DNA of 44,649 bases from Clostridiales bacterium (lineage in GTDB: Bacteria > Bacillota > Clostridia > Oscillospirales > Oscillospiraceae): NCBI GenBank assembly GCA_022787565.1, contig JALFVN010000075.1, positions 1 through 44,649 of the forward strand. The letters run 5' to 3'. The notes beneath the pieces are model-generated. The model saw only the letters and a program-made list of their open reading frames with translations, ran no database searches and had not been told where the DNA came from. The translations under genes and the position numbers were made by a program. Positions 19,158-27,360 of the stretch are shown piece by piece. Within the stretch, counting starts at the first letter, position 1; each line of letters opens with the position of its first letter.

Positions 19158-20742
19158 AGCTTTGATGAAAAAGCAGTTTTCCGAAACTGTTTCCTTCCTG
19201 TTTATGAGCGGCAAAGCCGGAAAGCGCCGCTCTGTGGGCGGCATGATCGGCTACGGCGTTTTGATGCTGTACGTGCTGGCCTGCTTTGGATTTATCTTCT
19301 TTGCCAGCGCGGGAGCCCTGTGCAAGCCCCTTGTGAGCATGGGGCTGGATTGGCTGTATTTTGCCCTGATGGGCATTATGGCCACTGCCATGGGTGTCAT
19401 CGGCAGTGTATTCACCACCCAATCCAAGCTGTACGAGGCAAAGGACAACGAGCTGCTGCTCTCCATGCCCATCCCCAGCAGCCTGATTTTGGTGAGCCGG
19501 CTTCTGGGCCTTTTCGGGCAGGCCCTTGTCTTTGAGCTGCTGGTTCTCCTCCCCGCCGCTGCGGTGTACATTGTCAATTTCGGCATGGGCCTGTCACAGA
19601 TCATCATCTATATTCTGATCTGCCTGTTGCTGCCCCTGTTCACCCTGGGGCTGTCCTGTATTCTGGGCTGGCTCACAGCGTTGGCCTCCTCCCGGATGCG
19701 GAACAAGAGCCTTGTGTCCATGATTTTGTCCATCGGCTTTCTCTGTGTATATTTCTATGCCTACTCCAAAGTCAACACTTATCTCCAGCTCATCCTGGTC
19801 AACAGTGAGGCAGTGGGCGCCGGCATAAGAAAGGCCCTTTATCCCCTGTACCAGATGGGTCTGGCCGCTGCCGGCAGCTGGGCTTCCCTGCTGATCTTCG
19901 GGGCTATGGTGCTGGTGTTCTTTGTTCTGATCTATCTGCTGCTCTCCGTCAGCTTTATCCGCATCGCTACAGGCAAGCGGGGCGCGGCCAAGATCAAATA
20001 CAGCGAAAAGCCCATGAAGCGATCCTCTCAGGAGGCAGCCCTGCTGAAAAAGGAAGCGCTCCGTTTCTGGAGCAGCCCCACCTATATGATGAACTGCTCT
20101 CTGGGCTCCATTATGATGCTGATCGGCACCGTGGTGCTGGTGGTAAAGCTGGACGATTTTCTCCCCATCCTGGCCCAGATCCCGGAGCTGTATGCGGCGC
20201 TGCCCCTGCTGGCCGCCGCAGTCATCGCCCTGATCGGCTCCATGAACGTGGTCACCGCCCCCTCCATCTCTCTGGAGGGCAAGACCCTCTGGCTCACCCA
20301 GTCTCTGCCCGTCAGCGGCTGGCAGGTGCTGAAAAGCAAGCTGACGCTGCATATGCTGATCACTGCTGTCCCCGCCTTTATCTGCATGCTGGTTCTGGCC
20401 GTCGTTTTGAAGGTGGACCCGGTCAGCACCGTACTGTTGCTGGTTTTCTCGGTCATCTATGTGCTGCTCTGCGCCGCGCTGGGGCTGATGATCAACCTGA
20501 AGCTGCCCAACCTGAATTGGACCAACGAGACCGTGGCGGTAAAGCAGAGCGCCAGTGTGATCGTTGCAATGCTGGCCAACTGGGGCATCGCTTTCCTGCT
20601 GTTTATCGGCTATATTTTTCTGGGCGACAAGCTGAGCCAGGCGCTGTTTATGCTGCTCTGCACGCTGCTCAGCGCCGCCGCTTCTGCCCTGGTCCTGCTC
20701 TGGCTGAAAAAACGGGGGCAGAAAATACTGGCCCATCTCTGA
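19150..20742 (+). CDS. ABC-2 type transporter permease
   Basis: The 530-residue protein has about twelve hydrophobic segments in two clusters (residues about 30-260 and 315-525) separated by a basic cytoplasmic stretch (G-K-R-G-A-A-K-I-K-Y-S-E-K-P-M-K). That is the arrangement of large clostridial ABC-2 permeases that pair with a single ATPase. The region L-L-S-M-P-I-P is typical of the family. It is the last gene of the operon and ends just before a bidirectional terminator. It probably exports a hydrophobic compound or peptide. Confidence 0.85.
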   Translation: MLKALMKKQFSETVSFLFMSGKAGKRRSVGGMIGYGVLMLYVLACFGFIFFASAGALCKPLVSMGLDWLYFALMGIMATAMGVIGSVFTTQSKLYEAKDNELLLSMPIPSSLILVSRLLGLFGQALVFELLVLLPAAAVYIVNFGMGLSQIIIYILICLLLPLFTLGLSCILGWLTALASSRMRNKSLVSMILSIGFLCVYFYAYSKVNTYLQLILVNSEAVGAGIRKALYPLYQMGLAAAGSWASLLIFGAMVLVFFVLIYLLLSVSFIRIATGKRGAAKIKYSEKPMKRSSQEAALLKKEALRFWSSPTYMMNCSLGSIMMLIGTVVLVVKLDDFLPILAQIPELYAALPLLAAAVIALIGSMNVVTAPSISLEGKTLWLTQSLPVSGWQVLKSKLTLHMLITAVPAFICMLVLAVVLKVDPVSTVLLLVFSVIYVLLCAALGLMINLKLPNLNWTNETVAVKQSASVIVAMLANWGIAFLLFIGYIFLGDKLSQALFMLLCTLLSAAASALVLLWLKKRGQKILAHL

Positions 20743-20752
20743 ATTATCCAAC

Positions 20753-20790
20753 AAAAAATCTGCAAGCGAAAAACCGCTTGCAGATTTTTT
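20753..20790. terminator. Bidirectional terminator between the ABC operon and the OYE gene
   Basis: A 16-base arm (AAAAAATCTGCAAGCG) pairs perfectly with 20775-20790 around a 6-base loop, with A and T runs at the ends. Confidence 0.9.
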
Positions 20791-20806
20791 ATTCAATTGA
20801 TGTGTA

Positions 20807-22864
20807 TCAGATGCGCATGCAGATATCCCATGCACGCCAGATGACGGTGCGCAGGTTGCCGATAGCCACGCAGTCGCCCACGCGGTGGACATGCGCGCCC
20901 TTCTCGCCCACGGGAGTGGGTACAAAGCCGATGCCGTTGACCACAGCGTCGCACTCCACCTTGAAGCTGCCGTCCGGGCCCTTGACCATGGCATAGCCGT
21001 CGCCGATCTCGGTGACTGTGCTGTGCAGGTACACGGGAACCTTGTGGTACTCCATGGCGTCGCGCAGGAAGGAGGTATTGGCAAGGCAGGTGGCCTGAGC
21101 CGCCACCAGGTCGTTGCCGTACTCCACAATGATGGGGTGCTTGCCCTGGAGGACCAGGTCGTAGGCCGCCTCGCAGGAGGACTGGCCGCCGCCCAGGAAC
21201 AGGACCTTGTCGCCCACTTCCTTCTTCTCCACCAGCAGCTGGGTGAAGTTCAGGGTCTTTTCAAAGCCCTTGATGGAAGGCATGGTTCTGGGAACGGAGC
21301 CGGTGCAGACAATGATCTCGTCAAAGCCCCGGAGAGTGCCCAGGTCGTTGATTTCAGTGTTCAGGTGGATCTCGATGCCCTCTCTGGCCATCTCGTTCTT
21401 GTACCACTGGATCAGCTCTCTGTCGTTCTCCTTGAAGCTCATGGCGGAAGCTGTGATGAACAGGCCGCCCAGCTCGCCGGTCTTTTCAAACAGGACGGGC
21501 TTGTGTCCGCGCTTTTTCAGCACCAGGCAGCACTCCATGCCGCCGATACCGCCGCCGATGACAGCGACCTTCTTGGGGCTCTTGGTGGGGACGATCTTAT
21601 AGCGCTTATGCTGCATGGTGGGCGGGTTCAGTGCGCAGCGGCCCAGATGCAGGGAGTCCTCCAGAGACTGCATGTTCTCAGAACCTGCGGTCTTGGAGAA
21701 GTTGAAGCAGCCGTTGTGGCAGCGGATGCAGGGACGGATCTCGTCCTCTCTGCCGGTTTTGATTTTGGTGACCCAGTTCTCGTCCACCAGGTTCTGGCGG
21801 GCGATGGCCATGGCGTCCAGACGGCCTGCGGCGATCTCCTCGGCAGCCTTGACCGGATCCATACGGCCGGCGCAGGCCACGGGGATCTTGACAAACTGAC
21901 GGATGTGCTCAACGTCTGCCAGGTTGCAGTTGTCAGGCAAATACTGTGGCGGATGTGCCCAGTACCAGGCGTCGTATGTACCGTTGTCGCAGTTGAGGAA
22001 GTCGTATCCGGCCTTCTCCAGGATCTGGACCACTTTTTCGGACTCGGCCATATCGCGGCCAAACTCCTCGAAGTCCTCGCCGGGCATTGCGCCCTTGCGC
22101 CAGCCCTTGGTTTTGGAAACAACGGAGTAGCGCAGGGAGACGGGGAAGTCCGCACCGGCCTGCTGCTTGATGGACTGAACGATCTCGGTGGCAAAGCGCA
22201 GGCGGTTTTCCAGGGAGCCGCCGTACTGGTCGTTGCGGAAGTTCATGTTGGCAATGGCGAACTGGTCCAGGTTGTATCCCTCGTGGACCGCGTGGATCTC
22301 AACGCCGTCAACACCGGCCTCCCGCAGCTTCTTCGCGGTGGCGCCGAAGTGCCAGACCATCTCCTGGATCTCCTCCACGGTGAAGGGGCGGGAATCCAGA
22401 TTGTCCGCCCAGCGGTTGGGCGTGGCGGAGGCGGAGGCGCAGCTGTACTGCACGTCCACAATGGGGCTTGCCAGCTTGTTCAGCAGATCATTTCTGCCCA
22501 GAGCTGCCATCCAGGGGGTAACGGCCATGGAGCGGCCAAAGCCGCCTGCCAGCTGAATGAACAGCTTTCCGCCGGTCTTGTGATATTCGTCCATATAGGG
22601 CTTCAGCAGACGGTACATGCTTCTGTTCTGATCCAGCCACTTTCTGCCCATAGTGTCGCGGATGGTCTGCATGCCGGGAAGAACCAGGCCCACGCCGTCC
22701 TTTGCTCTTTTAAGCAGAAAGTCCGCAGCCTCAGTGTCAAAGTGGGAGGGCTCCAGCCAGCCGAACAGGGATGTGCCGCCCATGGAACACTGAACAATGC
22801 GGTTGGGAATTTCTACACTTCCGATCTTGAACGGAGTAAATAAAGCTTCGTACTTTTCGTTCAT
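20807..22864 (-). CDS. NADH:flavin oxidoreductase of the Old Yellow Enzyme/2,4-dienoyl-CoA reductase type
   Basis: This 685-residue enzyme has an FMN-binding TIM barrel (about 1-365; E-I-H-A-V-H-E-G-Y-N-L and G-G-S-L-E-N-R-L-R-F are family motifs), a 4Fe-4S site (C-I-R-C-H-N-G-C near 372-379, plus a later Cys in R-C-A-L-N-P), and C-terminal FAD/NAD domains (G-G-G-I-G-G-M-E near 418; G-G-G-Q-S-S-C-E near 560). The layout matches 2,4-dienoyl-CoA reductase, enoate reductase and the bile-acid enzymes BaiCD/BaiH. The enzymes reduce C=C bonds next to a carbonyl in anaerobes. The substrate is uncertain. It lies 35 bases after a small membrane protein and behind a promoter with a TTGAAC palindrome. 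Confidence 0.92.
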   Translation of the reverse strand: MNEKYEALFTPFKIGSVEIPNRIVQCSMGGTSLFGWLEPSHFDTEAADFLLKRAKDGVGLVLPGMQTIRDTMGRKWLDQNRSMYRLLKPYMDEYHKTGGKLFIQLAGGFGRSMAVTPWMAALGRNDLLNKLASPIVDVQYSCASASATPNRWADNLDSRPFTVEEIQEMVWHFGATAKKLREAGVDGVEIHAVHEGYNLDQFAIANMNFRNDQYGGSLENRLRFATEIVQSIKQQAGADFPVSLRYSVVSKTKGWRKGAMPGEDFEEFGRDMAESEKVVQILEKAGYDFLNCDNGTYDAWYWAHPPQYLPDNCNLADVEHIRQFVKIPVACAGRMDPVKAAEEIAAGRLDAMAIARQNLVDENWVTKIKTGREDEIRPCIRCHNGCFNFSKTAGSENMQSLEDSLHLGRCALNPPTMQHKRYKIVPTKSPKKVAVIGGGIGGMECCLVLKKRGHKPVLFEKTGELGGLFITASAMSFKENDRELIQWYKNEMAREGIEIHLNTEINDLGTLRGFDEIIVCTGSVPRTMPSIKGFEKTLNFTQLLVEKKEVGDKVLFLGGGQSSCEAAYDLVLQGKHPIIVEYGNDLVAAQATCLANTSFLRDAMEYHKVPVYLHSTVTEIGDGYAMVKGPDGSFKVECDAVVNGIGFVPTPVGEKGAHVHRVGDCVAIGNLRTVIWRAWDICMRI

Positions 22865-22899
22865 TGAATAGTCCTTTCTTTCATTTTTTCACATTCCGC

Positions 22900-23109
22900 T
22901 TACGGCAGCAGAGCCCTGACAAAGTGGATCGGCCAGGCCAGCACGTCCCCGGCCAGTCTCGCTTTGGAGAGCACGGCAAGGAACAGGTCTTCACCCATCC
23001 AGCTCATCAGCTTGTCCTGAACCTCGTCCTCCTGGCACAGCCTGACGGCCAGTACGCCCAGGCTGCCCAAGATCAGGGCCGTAATGAGCTTTTTCGCTTT
23101 TTTCTTCAT
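22900..23109 (-). CDS. Small single-span membrane protein
   Basis: A 69-residue protein starting M-K-K-K-A-K-K, followed by a hydrophobic segment (residues about 8-24: L-I-T-A-L-I-L-G-S-L-G-V-L-A-V), then a soluble amphipathic tail. It could be a membrane anchor or an uncleaved signal sequence. AGGAGGG lies upstream of ATG 23109. It is the first gene of the unit containing the OYE-type reductase. I do not recognise the family; it may help place the reductase at the membrane. Confidence 0.65.
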   Translation of the reverse strand: MKKKAKKLITALILGSLGVLAVRLCQEDEVQDKLMSWMGEDLFLAVLSKARLAGDVLAWPIHFVRALLP

Positions 23110-23140
23110 GTTTTCCCTCCTGTTTGGCTTTTTTTAAATC

Positions 23141-23156
23141 TTGAACTGTGGTTCAA
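23141..23156. promoter_or_regulatory. TTGAAC palindrome downstream of the OYE promoter
   Basis: TTGAAC-TGTG-GTTCAA, a 6+6 palindrome with a 4-base spacer, 14 bases after the -10 box. The half-sites equal those of the TetR-GNAT operators, which have a 3-base spacer. Confidence 0.55.
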
Positions 23157-23170
23157 TACTTGATGTGAAT

Positions 23171-23199
23171 ATTATAATATTTCATCCCGTCTTCGTCAA
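23171..23199 (-). promoter_or_regulatory. Promoter of the small membrane protein-OYE unit
   Basis: On the minus strand TTGACG (23199-23194) and TATAAT (23176-23171) are 17 bases apart. Confidence 0.75.
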
Positions 23200-23304
23200 T
23201 CGATTCAGGAACAATTTATTGGTTATTATGTTATACAATTTTAAGGAATTGTACGGATGTATTGGCTGTATTTGCTATAATATGAGATTTTCCCCCTGGA
23301 AGCG

Positions 23305-23341
23305 AAGAAAACTGCCGCAGGGTCAGCGGGACCTGCGGCAG
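23305..23341 (-). terminator. Terminator downstream of the VOC gene
   Basis: CTGCCGCAGG (23312-23321) pairs with 23332-23341; on the minus strand TTTTCTTC follows. The interval 23342-23454 between it and the VOC stop shows no gene. Confidence 0.65.
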
Positions 23342-23454
23342 CGGTCATTTCTGTTTATTTCAGGCATAGTATCCTTACTGCAGCGCAGGGTGATATCGGC
23401 GCTGCGGATGCCTGACGGGCGCACCTTGTTCAGCGAACAGCTGTCATCTTGCTT

Positions 23455-23823
23455 CTATCCGTTTTTCTGCGTCAGGTGGAAAGCAAAGCCTCCGATCTCG
23501 TTGTTGGAGTAGATGAGCTTGAGCCTGCCGTTTTCATCGTACACAGCAGAATGATCATCAAACTCTATCCCCTTGCTCTCCAGCCACTTGCGGGCGGCAA
23601 AGATGTCGCTCGTGGCAATGGCAAAGTGCCCCATGGTCCCGCGGAAGGGTTTTTTCATTACCTCAAACTGTTCATTGACAAACCATGAGTCCTTCGTCTC
23701 ACGGAGAGGGAAACCGAAAAGTTCCGCCAGGAGCATTGCCGTGGCGGTCCCCTCTTCCGGGCCGGACTGGTTTATGCCCAGGTGCAGCAGCTCAAAGTTG
23801 AAATCATTTGCATTCATATCCAT
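23455..23823 (-). CDS. VOC-superfamily protein, KDPG-aldolase-associated type
   Basis: A 122-residue single-domain vicinal oxygen chelate protein. It resembles the VOC domain often found next to or fused with 2-keto-3-deoxy-6-phosphogluconate aldolases: E-L-L-H-L-G-I-N-Q, A-E-L-F-G-F, G-H-F-A-I-A-T, then W-L-E-S-K-G-I-E-F and E-I-G-G-F-A-F-H-L. His in H-L-G-I and in F-H-L would be metal ligands. I chose ATG 23823 (M-D-M-N-A-N-D) because AGGAGG lies 7 bases upstream; the longer frame has no ribosome site. No aldolase is nearby, so its substrate is open. Confidence 0.75.
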   Translation of the reverse strand: MDMNANDFNFELLHLGINQSGPEEGTATAMLLAELFGFPLRETKDSWFVNEQFEVMKKPFRGTMGHFAIATSDIFAARKWLESKGIEFDDHSAVYDENGRLKLIYSNNEIGGFAFHLTQKNG

Positions 23824-23994
23824 ATGTGTTCCTCCTGTATTATTAATTTCAAGCGCATCCGCCGACAATGCTTTGCTTCTAATCCGCATTTTCTGTCGTC
23901 AGTCAGTTGTGATGTTTAAATTTTATCGCTGTATTTTTCACTTGTCAACAGATGTTGCTTTTTTCTCCTCCGCCGGGCAGAAGAAAGGCAAAGC

Positions 23995-24023
23995 TTGATT
24001 TATGGCAAAAAACAGGGTATGAT
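23995..24023 (+). promoter_or_regulatory. Promoter of the DnaQ-like exonuclease gene
   Basis: TTGATT (23995-24000), 17-base spacer, TATGAT (24018-24023). Confidence 0.65.
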
Positions 24024-24046
24024 GTATTACCAAAGGAGAATGAACT

Positions 24047-24718
24047 ATGCTCGACACCTTATTTGACCGCTTTGACAACATTATCGTTCTGGACACGGAG
24101 ACCACCGGCTTCAGCCCCCGCAGCGAGGAGATCATCGAGCTTGCCATGCTGCATGTCTCCCCCGGCGGCGTGACCCGGGAATACGATCAGTTTATCCGAC
24201 TCAGTCCCGGCAGAAGCATCCCGCCCAAAATCGTTGAGCTCACCGGCATCACAGACGGCATCCTGGAAAGCGAGGGCGTGAGCAAGGCGGAGGTCTGCGC
24301 CGACCTTGCGGACATGCTCAGCCTGGCCCGGCCGCTGGTGGTAGCCTATAACGCTCAGTTTGACCTGGGCTTTCTGTATTATTTCCTCAAGGGCTTTGGA
24401 AAGGCCTCTGCTCTGAAAAACGTGAAGATGCTGGACGCGCTGACGGTCTACCGGGACAGGCGGCCTTTTCCCCACAAGCTCAGCGACGCTGTGGCTGCCT
24501 ACGCTCTTGTCTCCCAGAACACCCACCGGGCCATTGACGACACCAAGGCCACCTACGAGCTGCTATGCGCCATGGATGAGGAGGAGCAGGACCTGCACCG
24601 CTACATAAACCTCTTCGGCTATAACGCAAAATACGGCGTATCCGGCCAGCGGATCTCCTCCGTCTCCTATCGCCCCCAGGGCTATGAAAACAGGATCAAG
24701 CTGTATATGCAGCCATAA
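24047..24718 (+). CDS. DnaQ-like 3'-5' exonuclease
   Basis: A 223-residue DEDDh exonuclease. The catalytic residues are visible: D16 and E18 in V-L-D-T-E-T-T-G-F, D106 in A-Y-N-A-Q-F-D, and H160 and D164/165 in T-H-R-A-I-D-D. The family trims 3' ends of DNA or RNA. It resembles a DNA polymerase III epsilon subunit or a stand-alone exonuclease of Firmicutes. AAAGGAG lies 8 bases before ATG 24047. The C-terminal 50 residues (Y-I-N-L-F-G-Y-N, basic end) are an extension that may set specificity. It is a single-gene unit closed by a long terminator. Confidence 0.88.
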   Translation: MLDTLFDRFDNIIVLDTETTGFSPRSEEIIELAMLHVSPGGVTREYDQFIRLSPGRSIPPKIVELTGITDGILESEGVSKAEVCADLADMLSLARPLVVAYNAQFDLGFLYYFLKGFGKASALKNVKMLDALTVYRDRRPFPHKLSDAVAAYALVSQNTHRAIDDTKATYELLCAMDEEEQDLHRYINLFGYNAKYGVSGQRISSVSYRPQGYENRIKLYMQP

Positions 24719-24749
24719 AAGAATCCTCCGGAGCAAAAGGCGGGTGCTC

Positions 24750-24805
24750 ATAAAAACAGTTTCAGTCCCGGCGGTAATGTCTGCTGGGACTGAAACTGTT
24801 TTTAT
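24750..24805. terminator. Long bidirectional terminator
   Basis: A perfect 20-base inverted repeat (24750-24769 with 24786-24805) flanked by A and T runs. The remaining bases to 24958 hold only weak promoter-like sequence for the AraC gene. Confidence 0.85.
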
Positions 24806-24958
24806 GGAAGCCGTATGATATGATTTTACCCAGACCGATAAACCGGATTTTATCTGAACCTATGTTAATTGAATCGGACAACTTTTGGCATAAAAAGTCG
24901 GGACACACTATTCTGGTTCTGATATAGTAGAGACACAACAGCAAAGGAGCAGTGAAGC

Positions 24959-25813
24959 GTGGAGTGGATGAAATTGGTCGGAGACTCTATTCAGTACATT
25001 GAGAATCATTTATTGGATGACATTTCCGTTGAAGATATTGCCAGGCATATCGGTATATCGTCCTTTTATTACCAAAAAGGCTTTTCTATGCTGTGCGGCT
25101 TCACGGTTACTGAATACATTCGTAACCGCCGGCTTGCATTGGCGGGAAATGAGATCATCGGTACTGATCACACTATCATTGATATTGCTTTGAAATACGG
25201 ATACGATTCTCCCGACAGTTTCACAAAAGCATTTACAAGATTTCATGGCTCTACACCGACTGCCGTCCGAAAGGATAATGTCATGCTGAAATCCTTTGCT
25301 CCGTTAAAAATCAAGGTGCATTTAGAAGGGGGATATCTAATGGATTACAGAATTGAAAAAAAGGGCGAGTTTACCGTTATCGCCAACGCAAAAACATTTG
25401 CCTACGAGGGTGCAAAAGACGTTATTCCACTGTTCTGGCAGGAACACTATGCTTCGGGCAAGGGACAGACGGTGTGCGGAGAATTCGGCATTAACATTGA
25501 TGAAACGATGGGGACGGATTCTTTTGAATATTTGATTGCTGACACCTACAAAGGACAAGAGGTTCCCGAAGGTTTCGTTTTGCGTACCATTCCTTCGTTT
25601 GATTGGGCAATTTTCCCTTGCAAGGGTGCTATGCCGAATGCATTGCAGGATGTCAATACAAAAATCTTCACAGAATGGCTGCCAGCCATCCGTGAATATG
25701 AATTTGCGGCGGGGTATTGTGTTGAGATGTATGATGACCCCCAAAAATATGCCAAGGGAACGATGGACGAGAGTTACTATTGTGAGATTTGGATTCCTGT
25801 AAAGAGAAAATAA
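24959..25813 (+). CDS. AraC-family regulator with GyrI-like effector domain
   Basis: The 284-residue protein has two AraC helix-turn-helix motifs (residues about 10-105: S-V-E-D-I-A-R-H-I-G-I-S-S-F-Y-Y-Q-K-G-F and I-I-D-I-A-L-K-Y-G-Y-D-S-P-D-S-F-T-K-A-F) and a GyrI/SOUL-like ligand-binding domain (about 125-284, ending Y-Y-C-E-I-W-I-P-V). This layout matches Rob/MarA-like multidrug-responsive regulators of Firmicutes. The start is GTG 24959, with AAAGGAG about 9 bases upstream. Lower GC than its neighbours suggests it came by transfer. It converges with a MATE exporter gene, a plausible target, but no operator is evident. Confidence 0.9.
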   Translation: MEWMKLVGDSIQYIENHLLDDISVEDIARHIGISSFYYQKGFSMLCGFTVTEYIRNRRLALAGNEIIGTDHTIIDIALKYGYDSPDSFTKAFTRFHGSTPTAVRKDNVMLKSFAPLKIKVHLEGGYLMDYRIEKKGEFTVIANAKTFAYEGAKDVIPLFWQEHYASGKGQTVCGEFGINIDETMGTDSFEYLIADTYKGQEVPEGFVLRTIPSFDWAIFPCKGAMPNALQDVNTKIFTEWLPAIREYEFAAGYCVEMYDDPQKYAKGTMDESYYCEIWIPVKRK

Positions 25814-25908
25814 TCGGTTAAATCAATTCAGATTTGTCGAACAGATAAAGAGCGCACTTCTATACACCCTTCGGTGTCCCGGGCGCTGCCGCGCCAGTAC
25901 ATCACACA

Positions 25909-25943
25909 AAAACCGACCTATGATCGCATCCATAGGTCGGTTT
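25909..25943. terminator. Bidirectional terminator between the AraC and MATE genes
   Basis: AAACCGACCTATG pairs perfectly with CATAGGTCGGTTT (13 bp, 8-base loop), closing two convergent genes. Confidence 0.85.
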
Positions 25944-25989
25944 AACTGTTTTACTAAAGGCCCCGGGGGGGTTATCTCCGTCTGCGTTG

Positions 25990-27342
25990 TCAAACGGACA
26001 GTCTCTTTTTTCTGAACCGGAGATAATAGACCGCAAAAGCCAGGGAAGTGAGACACCAGGTAACGGGATAACTCATAATGACCGTCCGGATGGTATGCCA
26101 TTGGGGCACCAGGGCAAATACCCACAGTATGCGGGCAAAGCATATCCCAACCGCGGTTATTATTGTTGGTACAAGGGTGTCCCCCATTCCCCGCAGGCTG
26201 CCGCTGAGGACCTCCACCGGCACATACAGCCAATACCAGGGCGCGATGCACAGCATCATCTTTGCCGACATTTCCAGTATTCTTGCATCATCGGTAAACA
26301 GAGCAAAAAAGTATCTTCCTCCCAGAACAAATATCGTTCCGGTCACCACCGTCACCCCTGCGGCAATGGCAAGTCCCAGTTTTATGCTGCTCTTTACCCG
26401 GTCAATACGCTGCGCGCCGTAGTTCTGCCCCACAAATGTCATCACGGCAACGCCGAAAGCGCTCATCACCAGCCAGGTCAGCGCATCCAGCTTCCCCAGG
26501 GCCACCCAGGAGGCCACGGCATCTGTGCCGAAGCCGTTCACCGAAGCGGTAATAATCATATTCGACACGGCATAAAGCACGGACTGGAGTCCGGTTGGCA
26601 GCCCGAGGCGCACTGTGCGCCGCAGCATACGCCTGTCGGCCCTGAGCAGTTTTCGGTTCAGCCGGTAGCTCTCCCGGCTTTTTGCCAGGAAGGAGCAAAC
26701 CAGTACCGCGCTGATCAGCTGGGCCAGAGAAGTAGCGACCGCCACACCGGCAACCCCCATCCGAAATCCGCAGACCAGCAGCAGGTCCAAAACTACATTC
26801 ACAAGGCAGCACAGGATAAGGAAGCCCAGCGGGTGCTTTGCGTCACCGGCCGCCCGGAGAATGGCGGAGCCCATATTGTAGATCATCCCGGGGATCATGG
26901 ACAGATACACCAGCCGCAGATACAGTACGGAGTCCTGCATGGTCTCCGCCGGGGTATCCATGAGCCGCAGAAGCCGGGGCGCCGTTGCTATCCCCAGAAC
27001 GGTCATGATCCCGCCGCATACCGCGGCCAGAATCATCGCCGTATGCACCGAGCGGGAGACGTCCTCTTCATCTCTTGCTCCGATAAACTGGGCAATGATC
27101 ACCGTGGCCCCTGAGGATACGCCGGTAAAAAAGCCGATGATCAGATTCAGGATCTGGGCAGAGGAGCCGCCCACCGCCGCCAGAGCCTCCGTCCCCACAA
27201 AGCGGCCTACGATCATGGTATCCACGGTATTATACAGCTGCTGAAACAGGCTGCCCAGCAGCACCGGGAAGAAGAAGGCAAGAAGCTGCTTCCAGATGAC
27301 GCCTTCGGTTATCTCATTAATCTCTCTCTTCATGCTTTGCAT
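25990..27342 (-). CDS. MATE-family multidrug efflux protein
   Basis: A 450-residue membrane protein with twelve predicted spans in two halves. MATE signatures include L-L-G-S-L-F-Q-Q-L-Y-N-T-V-D-T-M-I-V-G at residues about 28-46 and G-L-P-T-G-L-Q in the second half. The family exports cationic compounds in exchange for Na+ or H+. AAGGAG lies about 12 bases before ATG 27342 (an in-frame ATG three codons later is closer to normal usage). It is 18 bases after the glycosyltransferase gene, so the two form an operon read from the promoter at 28812. Alternatively it may flip a lipid-linked product of that enzyme. Confidence 0.92.
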   Translation of the reverse strand: MQSMKREINEITEGVIWKQLLAFFFPVLLGSLFQQLYNTVDTMIVGRFVGTEALAAVGGSSAQILNLIIGFFTGVSSGATVIIAQFIGARDEEDVSRSVHTAMILAAVCGGIMTVLGIATAPRLLRLMDTPAETMQDSVLYLRLVYLSMIPGMIYNMGSAILRAAGDAKHPLGFLILCCLVNVVLDLLLVCGFRMGVAGVAVATSLAQLISAVLVCSFLAKSRESYRLNRKLLRADRRMLRRTVRLGLPTGLQSVLYAVSNMIITASVNGFGTDAVASWVALGKLDALTWLVMSAFGVAVMTFVGQNYGAQRIDRVKSSIKLGLAIAAGVTVVTGTIFVLGGRYFFALFTDDARILEMSAKMMLCIAPWYWLYVPVEVLSGSLRGMGDTLVPTIITAVGICFARILWVFALVPQWHTIRTVIMSYPVTWCLTSLAFAVYYLRFRKKRLSV

Positions 27343-27360
27343 GGTTTTTTTGTTCTCCTT

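Noticed and set aside
19594-21129. 511-residue minus-strand frame across the permease and OYE ends
   Set aside because: It spans a terminator and two genes and is low-complexity (Ser/Thr/Ala then Gln/His-rich), typical of an antisense frame.
20885-22843. 652-residue plus-strand frame opposite the OYE gene
   Set aside because: It is the mirror of a high-GC coding region. It has no ribosome site, no domain, and the minus-strand gene is unmistakable.
23220-23300. Plus-strand promoter with TATAAT near 23276
   Set aside because: No -35 box at a suitable distance and no gene downstream on that strand.
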